A DNA stretch of 64,000 nucleotides from Paraflavitalea devenefica (lineage in GTDB: Bacteria > Bacteroidota > Bacteroidia > Chitinophagales > Chitinophagaceae), in contig NZ_JAARML010000001.1 of assembly GCF_011759375.1 (NCBI RefSeq), positions 744,001-808,000 of the forward strand, written 5' to 3'. Position numbers and translations under genes: made by a program. A model generated the notes under the pieces. It had not been told where the DNA came from, did no database searches, and saw only the letters and a list, made by a program, of their open reading frames with translations. This document shows, piece by piece, positions 42,028-51,201 of this stretch (the first letter of the stretch is position 1; each line of letters starts with the position of its first letter).

Positions 42028-43962
42028 ATGGAAATTGCTCCCGGTCCCTTACTCAAAACCATTCAGTCTCCTGCTGCTATCAAACAACTAAGCAGGGAAC
42101 AGCTTCATCAGTTGTGCGATGAATTACGTCAATATATCATTGATGTAGTGAGTGTTCACGGTGGTCACTTTGGCGCCAGCCTGGGCGTGGTAGAACTTTC
42201 TGTAGCCCTTCATTATATTTATAATACTCCTTACGATCAACTGGTTTGGGATGTAGGTCACCAGGCTTATGGACATAAGATACTGACCGGCCGCCGGGAT
42301 AATTTCAGCACCAACCGGAAATACAATGGCCTGAGCGGTTTCCCAAAACGCAGTGAAAGCGAATACGATACTTTTGGCGTGGGGCATTCTTCCACCTCCA
42401 TTTCCGCTGCACTGGGTATGGCGATGGCCGCCAAACACAAGGGGGAAAACCGTAAGTCGGTAGCTGTTATTGGTGATGGCGCCATGACTGCCGGACTGGC
42501 TTTTGAAGGCATGAACCATGCCGGGGTGACCGATGCGGATATGTTGATCATCCTGAATGATAACAATATGAGCATTGACCCCAATGTGGGCGCCCTGAAG
42601 GAATACCTCACCGATATTTCTACTTCCCATACTTATAACCGCTTAAAGGATGATATCTGGAAAGCGCTGGGTAAGCTGCCGGTAGGTAAGAATTTTACCC
42701 GCGATATGGCGAGTAAACTGGAACACAGCGTTAAAGGATTTGTGAATAAAAGCAGTAATCTGTTTGAGGCGCTGAAGCTCCGTTATTTCGGCCCTATTGA
42801 CGGGCACAATATCACCAAGCTGGTAGATACCCTGCAGGACCTGAAAAAGATACCCGGCCCCAAGCTGCTACATATTATTACGGTGAAAGGCAAGGGGTAT
42901 TCATTGGCCGAGAAAGACCAAACCAAGTGGCACGCACCCGGCCTGTTTGATAAGATCACCGGGGAGATCTATAAGAAGACGTTTGAAACGAAACAGCCTC
43001 CCAAATACCAGGATGTATTTGGCCATACGATTATAGAACTGGCGGAAAAGAATAAAAATGTATTTGGCATTACGCCGGCCATGCCTTCCGGCTCTTCCCT
43101 GAAGTTCATGATGGAGCAAATGCCCGACCGCGCTATTGACGTAGGTATTTGTGAGCAGCATGCGGTAACGCTCAGCGCCGGTATGGCCACCCAGGGACTG
43201 AAGGTATTCTGTAATATTTACTCTTCTTTCATGCAGCGCGCCTATGACCAGGTGGTACATGATGTAGCCATACAAAAGCTGCCGGTGATCTTCTGCCTGG
43301 ACCGTGCAGGACTGGTGGGGGAGGACGGACCTACGCACCACGGCGCTTATGATATTCCTTATTTCCGTTGTATCCCACACATGGTGATCAGCGCGCCGAT
43401 GAATGAAAGCGAGCTGCGCAACCTGATGTATACGGCCCAACTGGACAGTAATGAAACACATCCTTTCGTGATCCGCTATCCGCGTGGCGAAGGGGTGATG
43501 CCCGAATGGAGAACGCCCTTTGAGGAGATTCCCATCGGCAAAGGCCGCAAGTTGAAAGATGGCGATGATGTAGCCATTCTTTCCCTGGGCCATCCTGGTA
43601 ATTTTGTGACCACTGCCATCCGCGAACTGAAGACAGCAGGACTGAACCCGGCGCATTATGACATGCGTTTTGCGAAGCCGCTGGATGAAGCCCTGCTGCA
43701 TGAAGTGTTCAGCAAATTTGACAAGGTGGTTACTGTTGAGGATGGTACTATTGTTGGTGGATTTGGCAGTGCGGTACTGGAATTCATGGCGCAGCACAAT
43801 TACCATGCAACGGTGAAGATGCTGGGTATCCCCGACCGCCTGGTAGAGCATGGAACACCCAAAGAACTGCACCGCGAATGTGGCTATGATGCCGCCGGCA
43901 TTGCACAAACCGTACGGGAGCTGATGAAAGACAAAGTAACCGTAGGGTCACTGTTACAGTAA
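42028..43962 (+). CDS. dxs: 1-deoxy-D-xylulose-5-phosphate synthase
   Basis: Dxs joins pyruvate and glyceraldehyde 3-phosphate using thiamine diphosphate, the first step of the MEP isoprenoid pathway. The 644-aa product has the ThDP motif GDGAMTAGLAFEGMNHAG (about 150), the catalytic-Glu region ICEQHAVTLSAGMA (about 374) and DRAGLVGEDGPTHHGAYD (about 428). It is a full-length enzyme. Confidence 0.97.
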   Translation: MEIAPGPLLKTIQSPAAIKQLSREQLHQLCDELRQYIIDVVSVHGGHFGASLGVVELSVALHYIYNTPYDQLVWDVGHQAYGHKILTGRRDNFSTNRKYNGLSGFPKRSESEYDTFGVGHSSTSISAALGMAMAAKHKGENRKSVAVIGDGAMTAGLAFEGMNHAGVTDADMLIILNDNNMSIDPNVGALKEYLTDISTSHTYNRLKDDIWKALGKLPVGKNFTRDMASKLEHSVKGFVNKSSNLFEALKLRYFGPIDGHNITKLVDTLQDLKKIPGPKLLHIITVKGKGYSLAEKDQTKWHAPGLFDKITGEIYKKTFETKQPPKYQDVFGHTIIELAEKNKNVFGITPAMPSGSSLKFMMEQMPDRAIDVGICEQHAVTLSAGMATQGLKVFCNIYSSFMQRAYDQVVHDVAIQKLPVIFCLDRAGLVGEDGPTHHGAYDIPYFRCIPHMVISAPMNESELRNLMYTAQLDSNETHPFVIRYPRGEGVMPEWRTPFEEIPIGKGRKLKDGDDVAILSLGHPGNFVTTAIRELKTAGLNPAHYDMRFAKPLDEALLHEVFSKFDKVVTVEDGTIVGGFGSAVLEFMAQHNYHATVKMLGIPDRLVEHGTPKELHRECGYDAAGIAQTVRELMKDKVTVGSLLQ

Positions 43963-43969
43963 TAGCTGT

Positions 43970-43983
43970 GAGCGACGAGCAAA
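43970..43983 (+). repeat. Short heptamer pair (GAGCnnn type)
   Basis: GAGCGAC and GAGCAAA lie seven bases after the dxs stop. Confidence 0.45.
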
Positions 43984-44072
43984 CCTTCAGGAATCTTTAA
44001 CAGCATTTTGCCACTATTCGTTTATGGAGTAGCGTTCTTATGGCATCTGATCTGCCATAACCCCCTTCTGCC

Positions 44073-44714
44073 ATGAAACGTTTTTTGCTGCTGACTCTTG
44101 CCACCGTGGTATTGTTCATACTGGGCAGTGCTGCCTGGTATTATTCTAAAATGAAACCCGGCCGTACACCGGTGAAGCATAATGTAGCAGCCAACCTGCA
44201 CAAAAAGCTCCTGCTTAAACTGGAATCGCGGGCAGCCCGGGCGAGAGACTATGCCGCCCGGCATAAATACAATACCGAGTTGTGCTTCCTGGTAGACATG
44301 AGCATTGAGTCGGGTAAGAACAGGCTGTTTGTATATGACCTGAAAAAAGATTCTATTACAGAAGCCGGACTGGTAACGCATGGTCGCTGCAATGAAGACT
44401 GGCTCAACGGACGCCGCTATGGCAATGAAGTGGGCTGCGGCTGTACTTCACTGGGCAGGTACAAGATCGGCGCCGCTTATAAAGGCAGGTTTGGCCTGGC
44501 CTATAAATTACACGGGCAGGATTCCACCAACAGCAATGCTTTTAAAAGATATGTAGTACTGCATTCCCATGAATGTGTACCCGTGGCAGAAGTAGATCCC
44601 TACCCCATCTGCCAGAGCGATGGCTGCCCTACTGTATCACCTGCTTTCTTAAAAAAATTAGCCGCAACGATTGATGCATCGCCGCGGCCAATATTGTTAT
44701 GGATCTTTAACTAA
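44073..44714 (+). CDS. YkuD_2-type L,D-transpeptidase
   Basis: The 213-aa product has an N-terminal membrane anchor or signal (about 5-25) and the murein L,D-transpeptidase domain. The catalytic region is visible as VVLHSHECVP and ICQSDGCPTVSPAF (His and Cys). The family forms 3-3 cross-links in peptidoglycan or attaches proteins to it. It ends convergent with the pirin gene, overlapping by four bases. Confidence 0.9.
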   Translation: MKRFLLLTLATVVLFILGSAAWYYSKMKPGRTPVKHNVAANLHKKLLLKLESRAARARDYAARHKYNTELCFLVDMSIESGKNRLFVYDLKKDSITEAGLVTHGRCNEDWLNGRRYGNEVGCGCTSLGRYKIGAAYKGRFGLAYKLHGQDSTNSNAFKRYVVLHSHECVPVAEVDPYPICQSDGCPTVSPAFLKKLAATIDASPRPILLWIFN

Positions 44715-45562
44715 TAATCCAACACACCCATCTTTCCTATCTCATACTTCCTGATCGCTTCCTGGATCTCTTCAAAACTATTCATTACAAAAGGTCCATA
44801 ACTGACTACTTTCTCTTTCAGCGGTTGTCCGCCGAATACGATCAGATCGGCATCACTAACAGCCGTAAATACCAACTGATCGCCATCAATATGAAAATCG
44901 GCCAATTGTCCAGCCTTCACTTCTTCTCCCAGCAATTTTATTTTTCCATCCAATACATATAAGGCCGAAGAGTACGAATTATCAACGGGCAGGGTAAACA
45001 AGGCGCCGGCTTTGAGCTTCACGTGGTGCAGGAACATCGGTGTATGGGTAGCAATGGGCGATGTTTGTCCCTTGTAACTACCGATCAAGGTTTTCACCCA
45101 GGCGCCTTCACCGGTTTGTTGGGGCAGGGTAGCCGAAGCATAATGCCGGAAAGAAGCATCCAGTGTTTTCTTATCGGCCGGCAGGTTGATCCATACCTGC
45201 AGTAACTGCACGGTACCACCCCGTTGCAGGAAAGCAGGTGTAGGGCCTTCTGAGTGTACGATACCATTGCCGGAAGTCATCCAGTTAACATCGCCACCGG
45301 TAGCCACCTGGTCGTGCCCTTTACTATCACGGTGAAAGAACTCACCATCCAGCAGGTAAGTCACCACTTCAAAGCCTGCATGGGGATGGGGCGGCAGTCT
45401 TACTTCCGAGCCGGCTTCGATCACATTAGGTTTCATATGGTGTATCAACAGGAACGGATCTACCTGTTTCAAGGTGCGGGCAGGCAATACATTCCTGATC
45501 CCGAACGGGCCTACCCTTTCATTGGTAGCATCTATAATCTGCGCTATTGTTCTGGTAGTCAT
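44711..45562 (-). CDS. Pirin-family protein
   Basis: The 283-aa product is a double cupin with the pirin metal-site motif RLPPHPHAGFEVVTYLLDGE and the second region DVNWMTSGNGIVHSEG. Bacterial pirins bind iron or other metals and act as quercetin dioxygenases or as regulators; which applies here is not known. Confidence 0.94.
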   Translation of the reverse strand: MTTRTIAQIIDATNERVGPFGIRNVLPARTLKQVDPFLLIHHMKPNVIEAGSEVRLPPHPHAGFEVVTYLLDGEFFHRDSKGHDQVATGGDVNWMTSGNGIVHSEGPTPAFLQRGGTVQLLQVWINLPADKKTLDASFRHYASATLPQQTGEGAWVKTLIGSYKGQTSPIATHTPMFLHHVKLKAGALFTLPVDNSYSSALYVLDGKIKLLGEEVKAGQLADFHIDGDQLVFTAVSDADLIVFGGQPLKEKVVSYGPFVMNSFEEIQEAIRKYEIGKMGVLDY

Positions 45563-45663
45563 ACATACTCCTTTTTTGTTTAAATACAGTCAATAACAAT
45601 AGGTTCGGCGTTTAAACACCAACTATTGTACCTATTCCGTATTGGCAGTAATAAGGGAGTATT

Positions 45664-46563
45664 TTACGCCGTTTCGTCAGTGGCGTCTTCACCGGTAGAC
45701 GGTTCGTCAGCGGGGGGCTCCTGGCCAAACAATCCACCGATGGGTTGTTCATCGGAAGAGATGGCTGACGGGGGTTCCAGGCCCAGGGTCCTGGCGTCGA
45801 GGATGGGGTCTTCTTCGCGGTTCTCGTTGAATTCGAGAATAAAATTATTGCGGCCTTCCCCTACCATGAGGGTCATATATTTCATTTGTACCAGCTCCAG
45901 TATGGACAGGAAAAGGAAGATGGCATGAATACGGTCCTGGCAGATCTCAAACACCTTTTCAAAAGACACTACCTTTTCTTTCTTCACACTGCTCAGCATA
46001 AATTCCCGGCTATCGTCCATGGTATAGTTATACCGTACCACCGTATGCACGGGTTTTACATTACGCTGTTCCAGCCGCTTCATCACCTTCTCGAAGGTCT
46101 TCATCAGCTTGAAGAGCGTAATGGTTTGTATCTCAGTACCTTCACCGGTCTCTTCGCCAATGGTGGCCAGTTCCTTCTGAAGGTTACCACGCCTTACCAT
46201 CAGCATGCGGATAGCTTCCATTTCGGCCATCTTCACCGCCGCTTCCTTATAGCGTTTGTACTCCAGGATCTTGTCAATCAGTTCCTGGCGGGGGTCTATT
46301 TCATTGCCCTGCTCATCCACTTCCTTGCGCGGCAACAGCATTTTGGCCTTGATGCGCATGAGGGTAGATACAAAGAGGATGAACTCACTGGACAACTCAA
46401 TGTTCAATCCCTGCTCACCATGGATATAATCCATGAAATCCTTGATGATCTTGGTAATGGGTATATTGTAGATATCCAGTTCGTCCCGCTCAATAAAGAA
46501 TAACAAGAGGTCGAAAGGGCCTTCAAACTGCGGTAACTTGATCTGGTAACTGGATTGATTCAC
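45664..46563 (-). CDS. scpA: Segregation and condensation protein A
   Basis: ScpA (kleisin) bridges the two Smc arms in the condensin that compacts the chromosome. The 299-aa product starts with the family form YQIKLPQFEGPFDLLLFFIE and includes LSSEFILFVSTLMRIKAKML. An acidic, Pro-rich tail ends the protein (about 270-299). scpB is not adjacent. Confidence 0.94.
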   Translation of the reverse strand: MNQSSYQIKLPQFEGPFDLLLFFIERDELDIYNIPITKIIKDFMDYIHGEQGLNIELSSEFILFVSTLMRIKAKMLLPRKEVDEQGNEIDPRQELIDKILEYKRYKEAAVKMAEMEAIRMLMVRRGNLQKELATIGEETGEGTEIQTITLFKLMKTFEKVMKRLEQRNVKPVHTVVRYNYTMDDSREFMLSSVKKEKVVSFEKVFEICQDRIHAIFLFLSILELVQMKYMTLMVGEGRNNFILEFNENREEDPILDARTLGLEPPSAISSDEQPIGGLFGQEPPADEPSTGEDATDETA

Positions 46564-46582
46564 ACGAGCTTATTTAATAGAT

Positions 46583-46615
46583 AAAAAGGGACCGGGAAGG
46601 TATTTGCCCTTCCCG
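46583..46615 (-). terminator. Terminator of the DUF3078 gene
   Basis: Minus-strand stem CGGGAAGG / CCTTCCCG with a 7-nt loop, followed by GTCCCTTTTT. Confidence 0.75.
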
Positions 46616-46677
46616 TCTTCCCGCCTTTCGGGCAAAAAACCTTCCGGCAGAGCGGACAAATGTAAGGAAATCCCAGA

Positions 46678-47721
46678 TCAGAATTTAGCAGAAATACCCA
46701 CACCCAGCAATGACCTTATCTGGGTGGCAGCCGATGTTTTATCGGGGCCAAACTGGCGCACATCATCGTCGTATATAAGATCTAAGTTATAGGTAACATT
46801 CAGGAACTTATTTACTTTCATCACAATGGCATTGGTCCAGAAAACATCCACATTCTGGGGCTTGGCGCTGATCTTAGTTATTTGTAACTGATCGGGACCT
46901 GTGGGGGTAAACCGGTATGTTTTGAGGTAGTTGGAATACAGGTCAAGACGGCTCTTATAGATTACATTTTTAAGGATCTCTTTATTAAAGTTGACCGAGG
47001 CATAAGCGCCGGCCTCCATTTTTACTTCCCGGTCGGGATCAACGCCATAAAAGGTAGATAAAGGAGCTTCATAAGCGCCGCCATCGACGCCCGGATCACC
47101 GGCGGGATAAAAATAACTCTTAGGCTGATTGGTAACGATGACCAGGCGGGTAGAGATGGGAGAAACAAAAACGCTGAAATAGTCCACAGGGTGCCAGTCA
47201 ATACCCGGCGCCACGACCAGATAAGCCGGGGCAAAAAAGCCTGATATCCGCCGTTGGTATCCTTTACCCCGGTAATTATAATCGAATCCGTCATAAAACT
47301 GGGTCCTGAAGTTAACCACTCCTGCTACGCTCAAGGTATTGGTCAGTTCATAGCCCGCTTTGCTGAACAGGTCAATCTTATCATCCGTTTTACGGTTGCC
47401 CTGTGAAGTGGTATTCACCATGGCATATCCCAGATCAAGGGTATTATCCCAAAAGAACCTGCCGGATTTTTTATTGGCATAGAGGCTTAAATAAGCGGCT
47501 ACTGTGAAGGAGAACTTTTCAGCGCCGGCTGCCCAGTTGCGGCTGCCGCCCTGGCCTACATTGAGGGAAAAGACCCCTCCTTTCTTCCAGCCTGATTTAT
47601 GGGATGTATCAGCCGCCAGCTTTTTCTCCGACTGGGCTTTCATATCTTTTACGCCTGCATCCTGGGCAAAGGCAATAACGTACGACACGCTGAATATCGT
47701 GAGCAAGAGCGATTTTCTCAT
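46678..47721 (-). CDS. DUF3078-type outer-membrane protein
   Basis: The 347-aa product has a signal peptide (MRKSLLLTIFSVSYVIAFAQ) and a beta-rich body with the family segments WKKGGVFSLNVGQGGSRNWA, and the end YDDDVRQFGPDKTSAATQIR. It resembles the DUF3078 proteins of Bacteroidota, thought to be small outer-membrane barrels. The frame is open to 47790, but the first 23 codons show no signal sequence, so I chose ATG 47721. Confidence 0.82.
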   Translation of the reverse strand: MRKSLLLTIFSVSYVIAFAQDAGVKDMKAQSEKKLAADTSHKSGWKKGGVFSLNVGQGGSRNWAAGAEKFSFTVAAYLSLYANKKSGRFFWDNTLDLGYAMVNTTSQGNRKTDDKIDLFSKAGYELTNTLSVAGVVNFRTQFYDGFDYNYRGKGYQRRISGFFAPAYLVVAPGIDWHPVDYFSVFVSPISTRLVIVTNQPKSYFYPAGDPGVDGGAYEAPLSTFYGVDPDREVKMEAGAYASVNFNKEILKNVIYKSRLDLYSNYLKTYRFTPTGPDQLQITKISAKPQNVDVFWTNAIVMKVNKFLNVTYNLDLIYDDDVRQFGPDKTSAATQIRSLLGVGISAKF

Positions 47722-47792
47722 ATTATAAGATAGTTTGGTTTGGTATAAGGCTATTTTGAAGATACTCAAAATGCGGGAGATAACGCCCACAT

Positions 47793-48221
47793 TTAACTCT
47801 TTTTCTTTAACTCATCGCGTATCTCAATCAGCAATTGTTCGGTTGCGGTAGGGGGTGCGGGTGCGGCAGGTGCAGCTTCCTGTTTACGCTTAAGACTATT
47901 GATCCCTTTTACCATGAAGAAAATGACCAGCGCCAGCAAAAGGAAGTTGATAGCTACCGTGATAAAGCTGCCATAGGCAAATACAGGCCCTAACTTCTGG
48001 GCTTCTGCCAATGCCAGATCACGTGGTATGCCCGATTTTAACGGCAGGTAGGCATTACTGAAATCAGGGGCGCCTACAATGGCCGCAACGATGGGCATCA
48101 CAAGATCTTTAATCACTGAGTCAATGATCTTTCCAAAAGCTCCGCCGATAATCACACCCACCGCCAGATCAATAACATTGCCTTTGATAGCAAACTCCTT
48201 AAACTCTTTGATAAATCCCAT
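47793..48221 (-). CDS. mscL: Large-conductance mechanosensitive channel
   Basis: MscL opens under membrane tension and lets solutes out on osmotic downshock. The 142-aa product has the N-terminal [20 protein letters not shown] (first helix and pore), the second helix (about 76-98) and a C-terminal helix with an Ala/Pro-rich linker. Length is usual. Confidence 0.96.
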   Translation of the reverse strand: MGFIKEFKEFAIKGNVIDLAVGVIIGGAFGKIIDSVIKDLVMPIVAAIVGAPDFSNAYLPLKSGIPRDLALAEAQKLGPVFAYGSFITVAINFLLLALVIFFMVKGINSLKRKQEAAPAAPAPPTATEQLLIEIRDELKKKS

Positions 48222-48331
48222 GGTCAGTTGTTTTAACGGTTAGAAGATAAAAACCATCATAAATTTAGTAATATATAAGCGATAACCATAAAACGGATTA
48301 TCCTTATAAAAAAATCCACCTGCCAGCACTA

Positions 48332-49093
48332 TCAGAAACCTTCATTGCTTTTCTTCAATCCGGGGTATTTCATATCCAGCTTCTTCAAGGTGGCCAGCAG
48401 TTCCGAAGCTATCATGTATTCCTTATACCAGTTCTGATCGGCCGGCACAACGGTCCAGGGAATATCATTGCAATGTTCCAGGCAATCCTCATAAGCTTTC
48501 CGGTATTCCTTCCACAACTTTGCCTCCTTAAAGTCATTTTCATTGTACTTCCACTGCTTCGTTCGGTCCTGGATACGTTCCTGCAGCCGCTCCTGTTGTT
48601 CTTCGGGCGATACATGCAGGTAAAACTTCAATATCCGGGTACTGTTGTGCTCCTGTAACAACCGTTCAAAATCATTAATGGCCTTCATTCGTTTATAGGC
48701 CCCTTCATCATCAATCCATTTATGCACGCGCGTTATCAGTACATCCTCGTATTGTGAGCGGTTGAATATATGTATCATGCCTTTGGCAGGAACAACGGCA
48801 TGTATGCGCCACAGGAAATCATGGCTCAGCTCCAGGGCGGTGGGTGTTTTGAATGATTTTACATTGATCCCCTGCGGGTTCATAGAAGTAAATACATTGC
48901 GTATCACGCCGTCCTTGCCACTGGCATCAGGCCCCTGTAAAATGACCAGTATGGCATGCTTGGATTCGGCAAACAACAGGTTCTGCAGTTCATCCAGTTC
49001 CTGCAATATTTCCTGTGTTTTTGTTTTGGTAGCTTCCTTATCGAAGTCTTTTGGCGCCCGCGTAGAGATATCATCCAGCCTGATCTTTCCCAT
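48332..49093 (-). CDS. Polyphosphate kinase 2 family nucleotide kinase
   Basis: The 253-aa product has the PPK2 Walker A region ILQGPDASGKDGVIRNVF (about 48-65), the lid segment HDFLWRIHAVVPAKG and the Walker B form IFNRSQYEDVLITRVH. The family phosphorylates AMP, ADP or GDP with polyphosphate. By length and motifs it resembles class III enzymes, like that of Cytophaga hutchinsonii, but class cannot be fixed without alignment. Confidence 0.92.
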   Translation of the reverse strand: MGKIRLDDISTRAPKDFDKEATKTKTQEILQELDELQNLLFAESKHAILVILQGPDASGKDGVIRNVFTSMNPQGINVKSFKTPTALELSHDFLWRIHAVVPAKGMIHIFNRSQYEDVLITRVHKWIDDEGAYKRMKAINDFERLLQEHNSTRILKFYLHVSPEEQQERLQERIQDRTKQWKYNENDFKEAKLWKEYRKAYEDCLEHCNDIPWTVVPADQNWYKEYMIASELLATLKKLDMKYPGLKKSNEGF

Positions 49094-49135
49094 AATTGGT
49101 ATTTCAATTACTTAAGGTATTATATTTTAGGCGCA

Positions 49136-49165
49136 TAAAAAAAGCCACTTCGGGGTGAAGTGGCT
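49136..49165 (-). terminator. Terminator of frr
   Basis: Perfect 9-bp stem AGCCACTTC / GAAGTGGCT followed on the minus strand by seven Ts. Confidence 0.9.
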
Positions 49166-49192
49166 GATATGCTTTGGGTATAGTAAAAAAAA

Positions 49193-49756
49193 CTATACGG
49201 TCATGATATCCTTTTCTTTGGCGGCAAGGTGTTTTTCCACCAGGGCAATGTACTTATCGGTCATTTCCTGTATGTTCTTTTCGGCATCCTTGGCTACGTC
49301 CTCACTGAGGCCGTTCTTTTGTAATTTCTTCACCTGCTCCATCGCATCGCGGCGGATATTACGGATGGCTACCTTGGAATGTTCTCCTTCGCCCTGGGCG
49401 CGCTTTACCAGTTCCCGGCGGCGCTCTTCGGTCAAAGGCGGCATGAACAGACGGATGATATTACCATCATTCTGGGGCGTAATGCCGATGTTGGCGTTGA
49501 TGATGGAACGCTCAATAGGCTGCAACATATTCTTTTCCCAGGGCTGTATATTCAGCGTACGTGCATCCGCAACAGTAATATTGCCTACCTGGTTAATGGG
49601 GGTGGGCGTACCGTAATAATCCACCACAATACCATCTACAATATTGGGGTTGGCTTTACCGGCCCGCACCTTGATCAGTTCTGTTTCCAGGTGGTTAATG
49701 GCTTTTTCCATGGCTTCAAGCACATGTTCTTCAATTTTATTTAACTCGTCAGACAT
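49193..49756 (-). CDS. frr: Ribosome recycling factor
   Basis: RRF works with EF-G to split the ribosome after termination. The 187-aa product has the long three-helix bundle and the motifs KVRAGKANPNIVDGIVVDYY and PLTEERRRELVKRAQGEGEH. pyrH, often next to frr, is not adjacent here. Confidence 0.97.
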   Translation of the reverse strand: MSDELNKIEEHVLEAMEKAINHLETELIKVRAGKANPNIVDGIVVDYYGTPTPINQVGNITVADARTLNIQPWEKNMLQPIERSIINANIGITPQNDGNIIRLFMPPLTEERRRELVKRAQGEGEHSKVAIRNIRRDAMEQVKKLQKNGLSEDVAKDAEKNIQEMTDKYIALVEKHLAAKEKDIMTV

Positions 49757-49794
49757 ATATGTGAATATTAATGCGCTGCAAATGTAGGAAGAAT

Positions 49795-49829
49795 ACAGAA
49801 AACCAGAATCCAGAATTCAGCAGCCAGCA
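49795..49829 (+). repeat. Heptamer array, five units (nCCAGAA type)
   Basis: Units read ACAGAAA, ACCAGAA, TCCAGAA, TTCAGCA and GCCAGCA between frr and the wecA-like gene. Confidence 0.6.
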
Positions 49830-49842
49830 GCAAATGCACTCA

Positions 49843-50967
49843 CTAATTCTTCTGCTCCAGGATGGTATCCTTCGTCAGGGGTACGATGCGGGAATTCTTA
49901 TTTTCCGGTTCTACCGTGCGGGCTACAAACAGGCGGGGTTTGTGACGGGTATAATACAGGGCGGCAATGCCGGTAAAAAATATGATCAGCAGGGCCAGTA
50001 TGATCCAGGTGCAGCCGGAATTGCGCAGGGCATAGGAAGTCACAATGGCAAACAGGTTGATGGATACCAGCAGCAAGGTAATACTGCGGTGTGAAAGCCC
50101 TTTATCCAGCAATAAATGGTGCACGTGGTTACGGTCGGGACTAAAGGGCGAGCGGCGGTTTACAATACGGATAGCAAATACCCGTAATGTATCCAGCAGC
50201 GGTATCATGAGGATGGCAAACCCGATAGCCGGTGAAGCCGCAATGGGATAAGGAATATTAACCGCATTGGCCACTTCAATGAATTTTACCACCAGTATGG
50301 AATTGATCAATCCTATTAGTAGCGACCCTGTATCGCCCATAAAGATCTTGGCGGGGTGAAAATTAAAGATGAGGAAGGCAGCCAGGCTACCCGCCAGGCT
50401 AAAGGCCAGGATAGAGTAGGCAGCCATATCCACCTGCAGGAAATAGAACCCGAAAACGGTAGCCGCCATCAATCCCAGGCTTCCGGCCAGGCCATCTATA
50501 CCATCAATCAGGTTGAAGGAATTAATGATCACAATAACGGTAAAGTAGGTCAGGAGCAGGCTAAAGGATTCGGGCAATTCATGAATGCCCATAAAACCAT
50601 GCATGCTTCTGATCTGTACACCGCCTTTATAAATGATCAGGAAAGCAGCCAGTACCTGCCCGATAAATTTTTTAATGGGTGATATAACCAGTATATCATC
50701 TTTTAAACCGAGGAAGAAGATCACAAAACAGGCGGCGAGGAAATATTGAAATTCGGGTGTAGCGTTGAACTGGATAGCAATCAGGCAGGCCATAATAAAG
50801 CCGGCAAAAATGCCCAACCCACCGAGCGAAGGAATAGGATTCTGGTGAATCTTCCGCTCATTAGGCAAATCGAAAAGTTTTTTTCTTTCCGCTACGGTTA
50901 TAATTACCGGGATAGCTAAAAAAGTGATCGTAAAAGAAATAGCTATTGATAGTAATACATCAAACAT
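49843..50967 (-). CDS. WecA-like undecaprenyl-phosphate sugar-1-phosphate transferase
   Basis: The 374-aa product has about ten membrane helices and the family motifs: IFFLGLKDDILVISPIKK (DD), NLIDGIDGLAGSLGL, FMGDTGSLLIGLI, and the cytoplasmic HVHH in DRNHVHHLLLDKG. It transfers a sugar phosphate, most likely HexNAc-1-phosphate, from a UDP-sugar to undecaprenyl phosphate for LPS or capsule building. The HVHH segment separates WecA-like enzymes from MraY. Confidence 0.93.
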   Translation of the reverse strand: MFDVLLSIAISFTITFLAIPVIITVAERKKLFDLPNERKIHQNPIPSLGGLGIFAGFIMACLIAIQFNATPEFQYFLAACFVIFFLGLKDDILVISPIKKFIGQVLAAFLIIYKGGVQIRSMHGFMGIHELPESFSLLLTYFTVIVIINSFNLIDGIDGLAGSLGLMAATVFGFYFLQVDMAAYSILAFSLAGSLAAFLIFNFHPAKIFMGDTGSLLIGLINSILVVKFIEVANAVNIPYPIAASPAIGFAILMIPLLDTLRVFAIRIVNRRSPFSPDRNHVHHLLLDKGLSHRSITLLLVSINLFAIVTSYALRNSGCTWIILALLIIFFTGIAALYYTRHKPRLFVARTVEPENKNSRIVPLTKDTILEQKN

Positions 50968-50986
50968 CAGCCTGGTTATTGGTGAC

Positions 50987-50994
50987 CAAATTTA
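50987..50994 (-). promoter_or_regulatory. Candidate -7 box of the wecA-like gene
   Basis: On the minus strand the sequence is TAAATTTG, 19 bases before the ATG. Confidence 0.45.
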
Positions 50995-51170
50995 CATACG
51001 TGCTGCTAATCAGGGCCGTTGGGGGCAAATTTGATGCCGGGAGCAAAACTACGGCCTATTTCTGAAATAACAACTTCTGTAATAGATACTTTATTGTAAA
51101 TAAGGAAGTTTTTAGACATAAAAATCAATAAAAAGTTTAGTCCCACTAATGGGCCAAATGCAAATTCATG

Positions 51171-51178
51171 TAGTTTTG
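51171..51178 (+). promoter_or_regulatory. Candidate -7 box of the transketolase gene
   Basis: TAGTTTTG ends 23 bases before the ATG. Confidence 0.45.
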
Positions 51179-51201
51179 CTTCCACATTTTAAAGACAGCT
51201 T

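Noticed and set aside
42901..43908. A 335-codon minus-strand frame inside dxs
   Set aside because: Antisense shadow of dxs; no family features.
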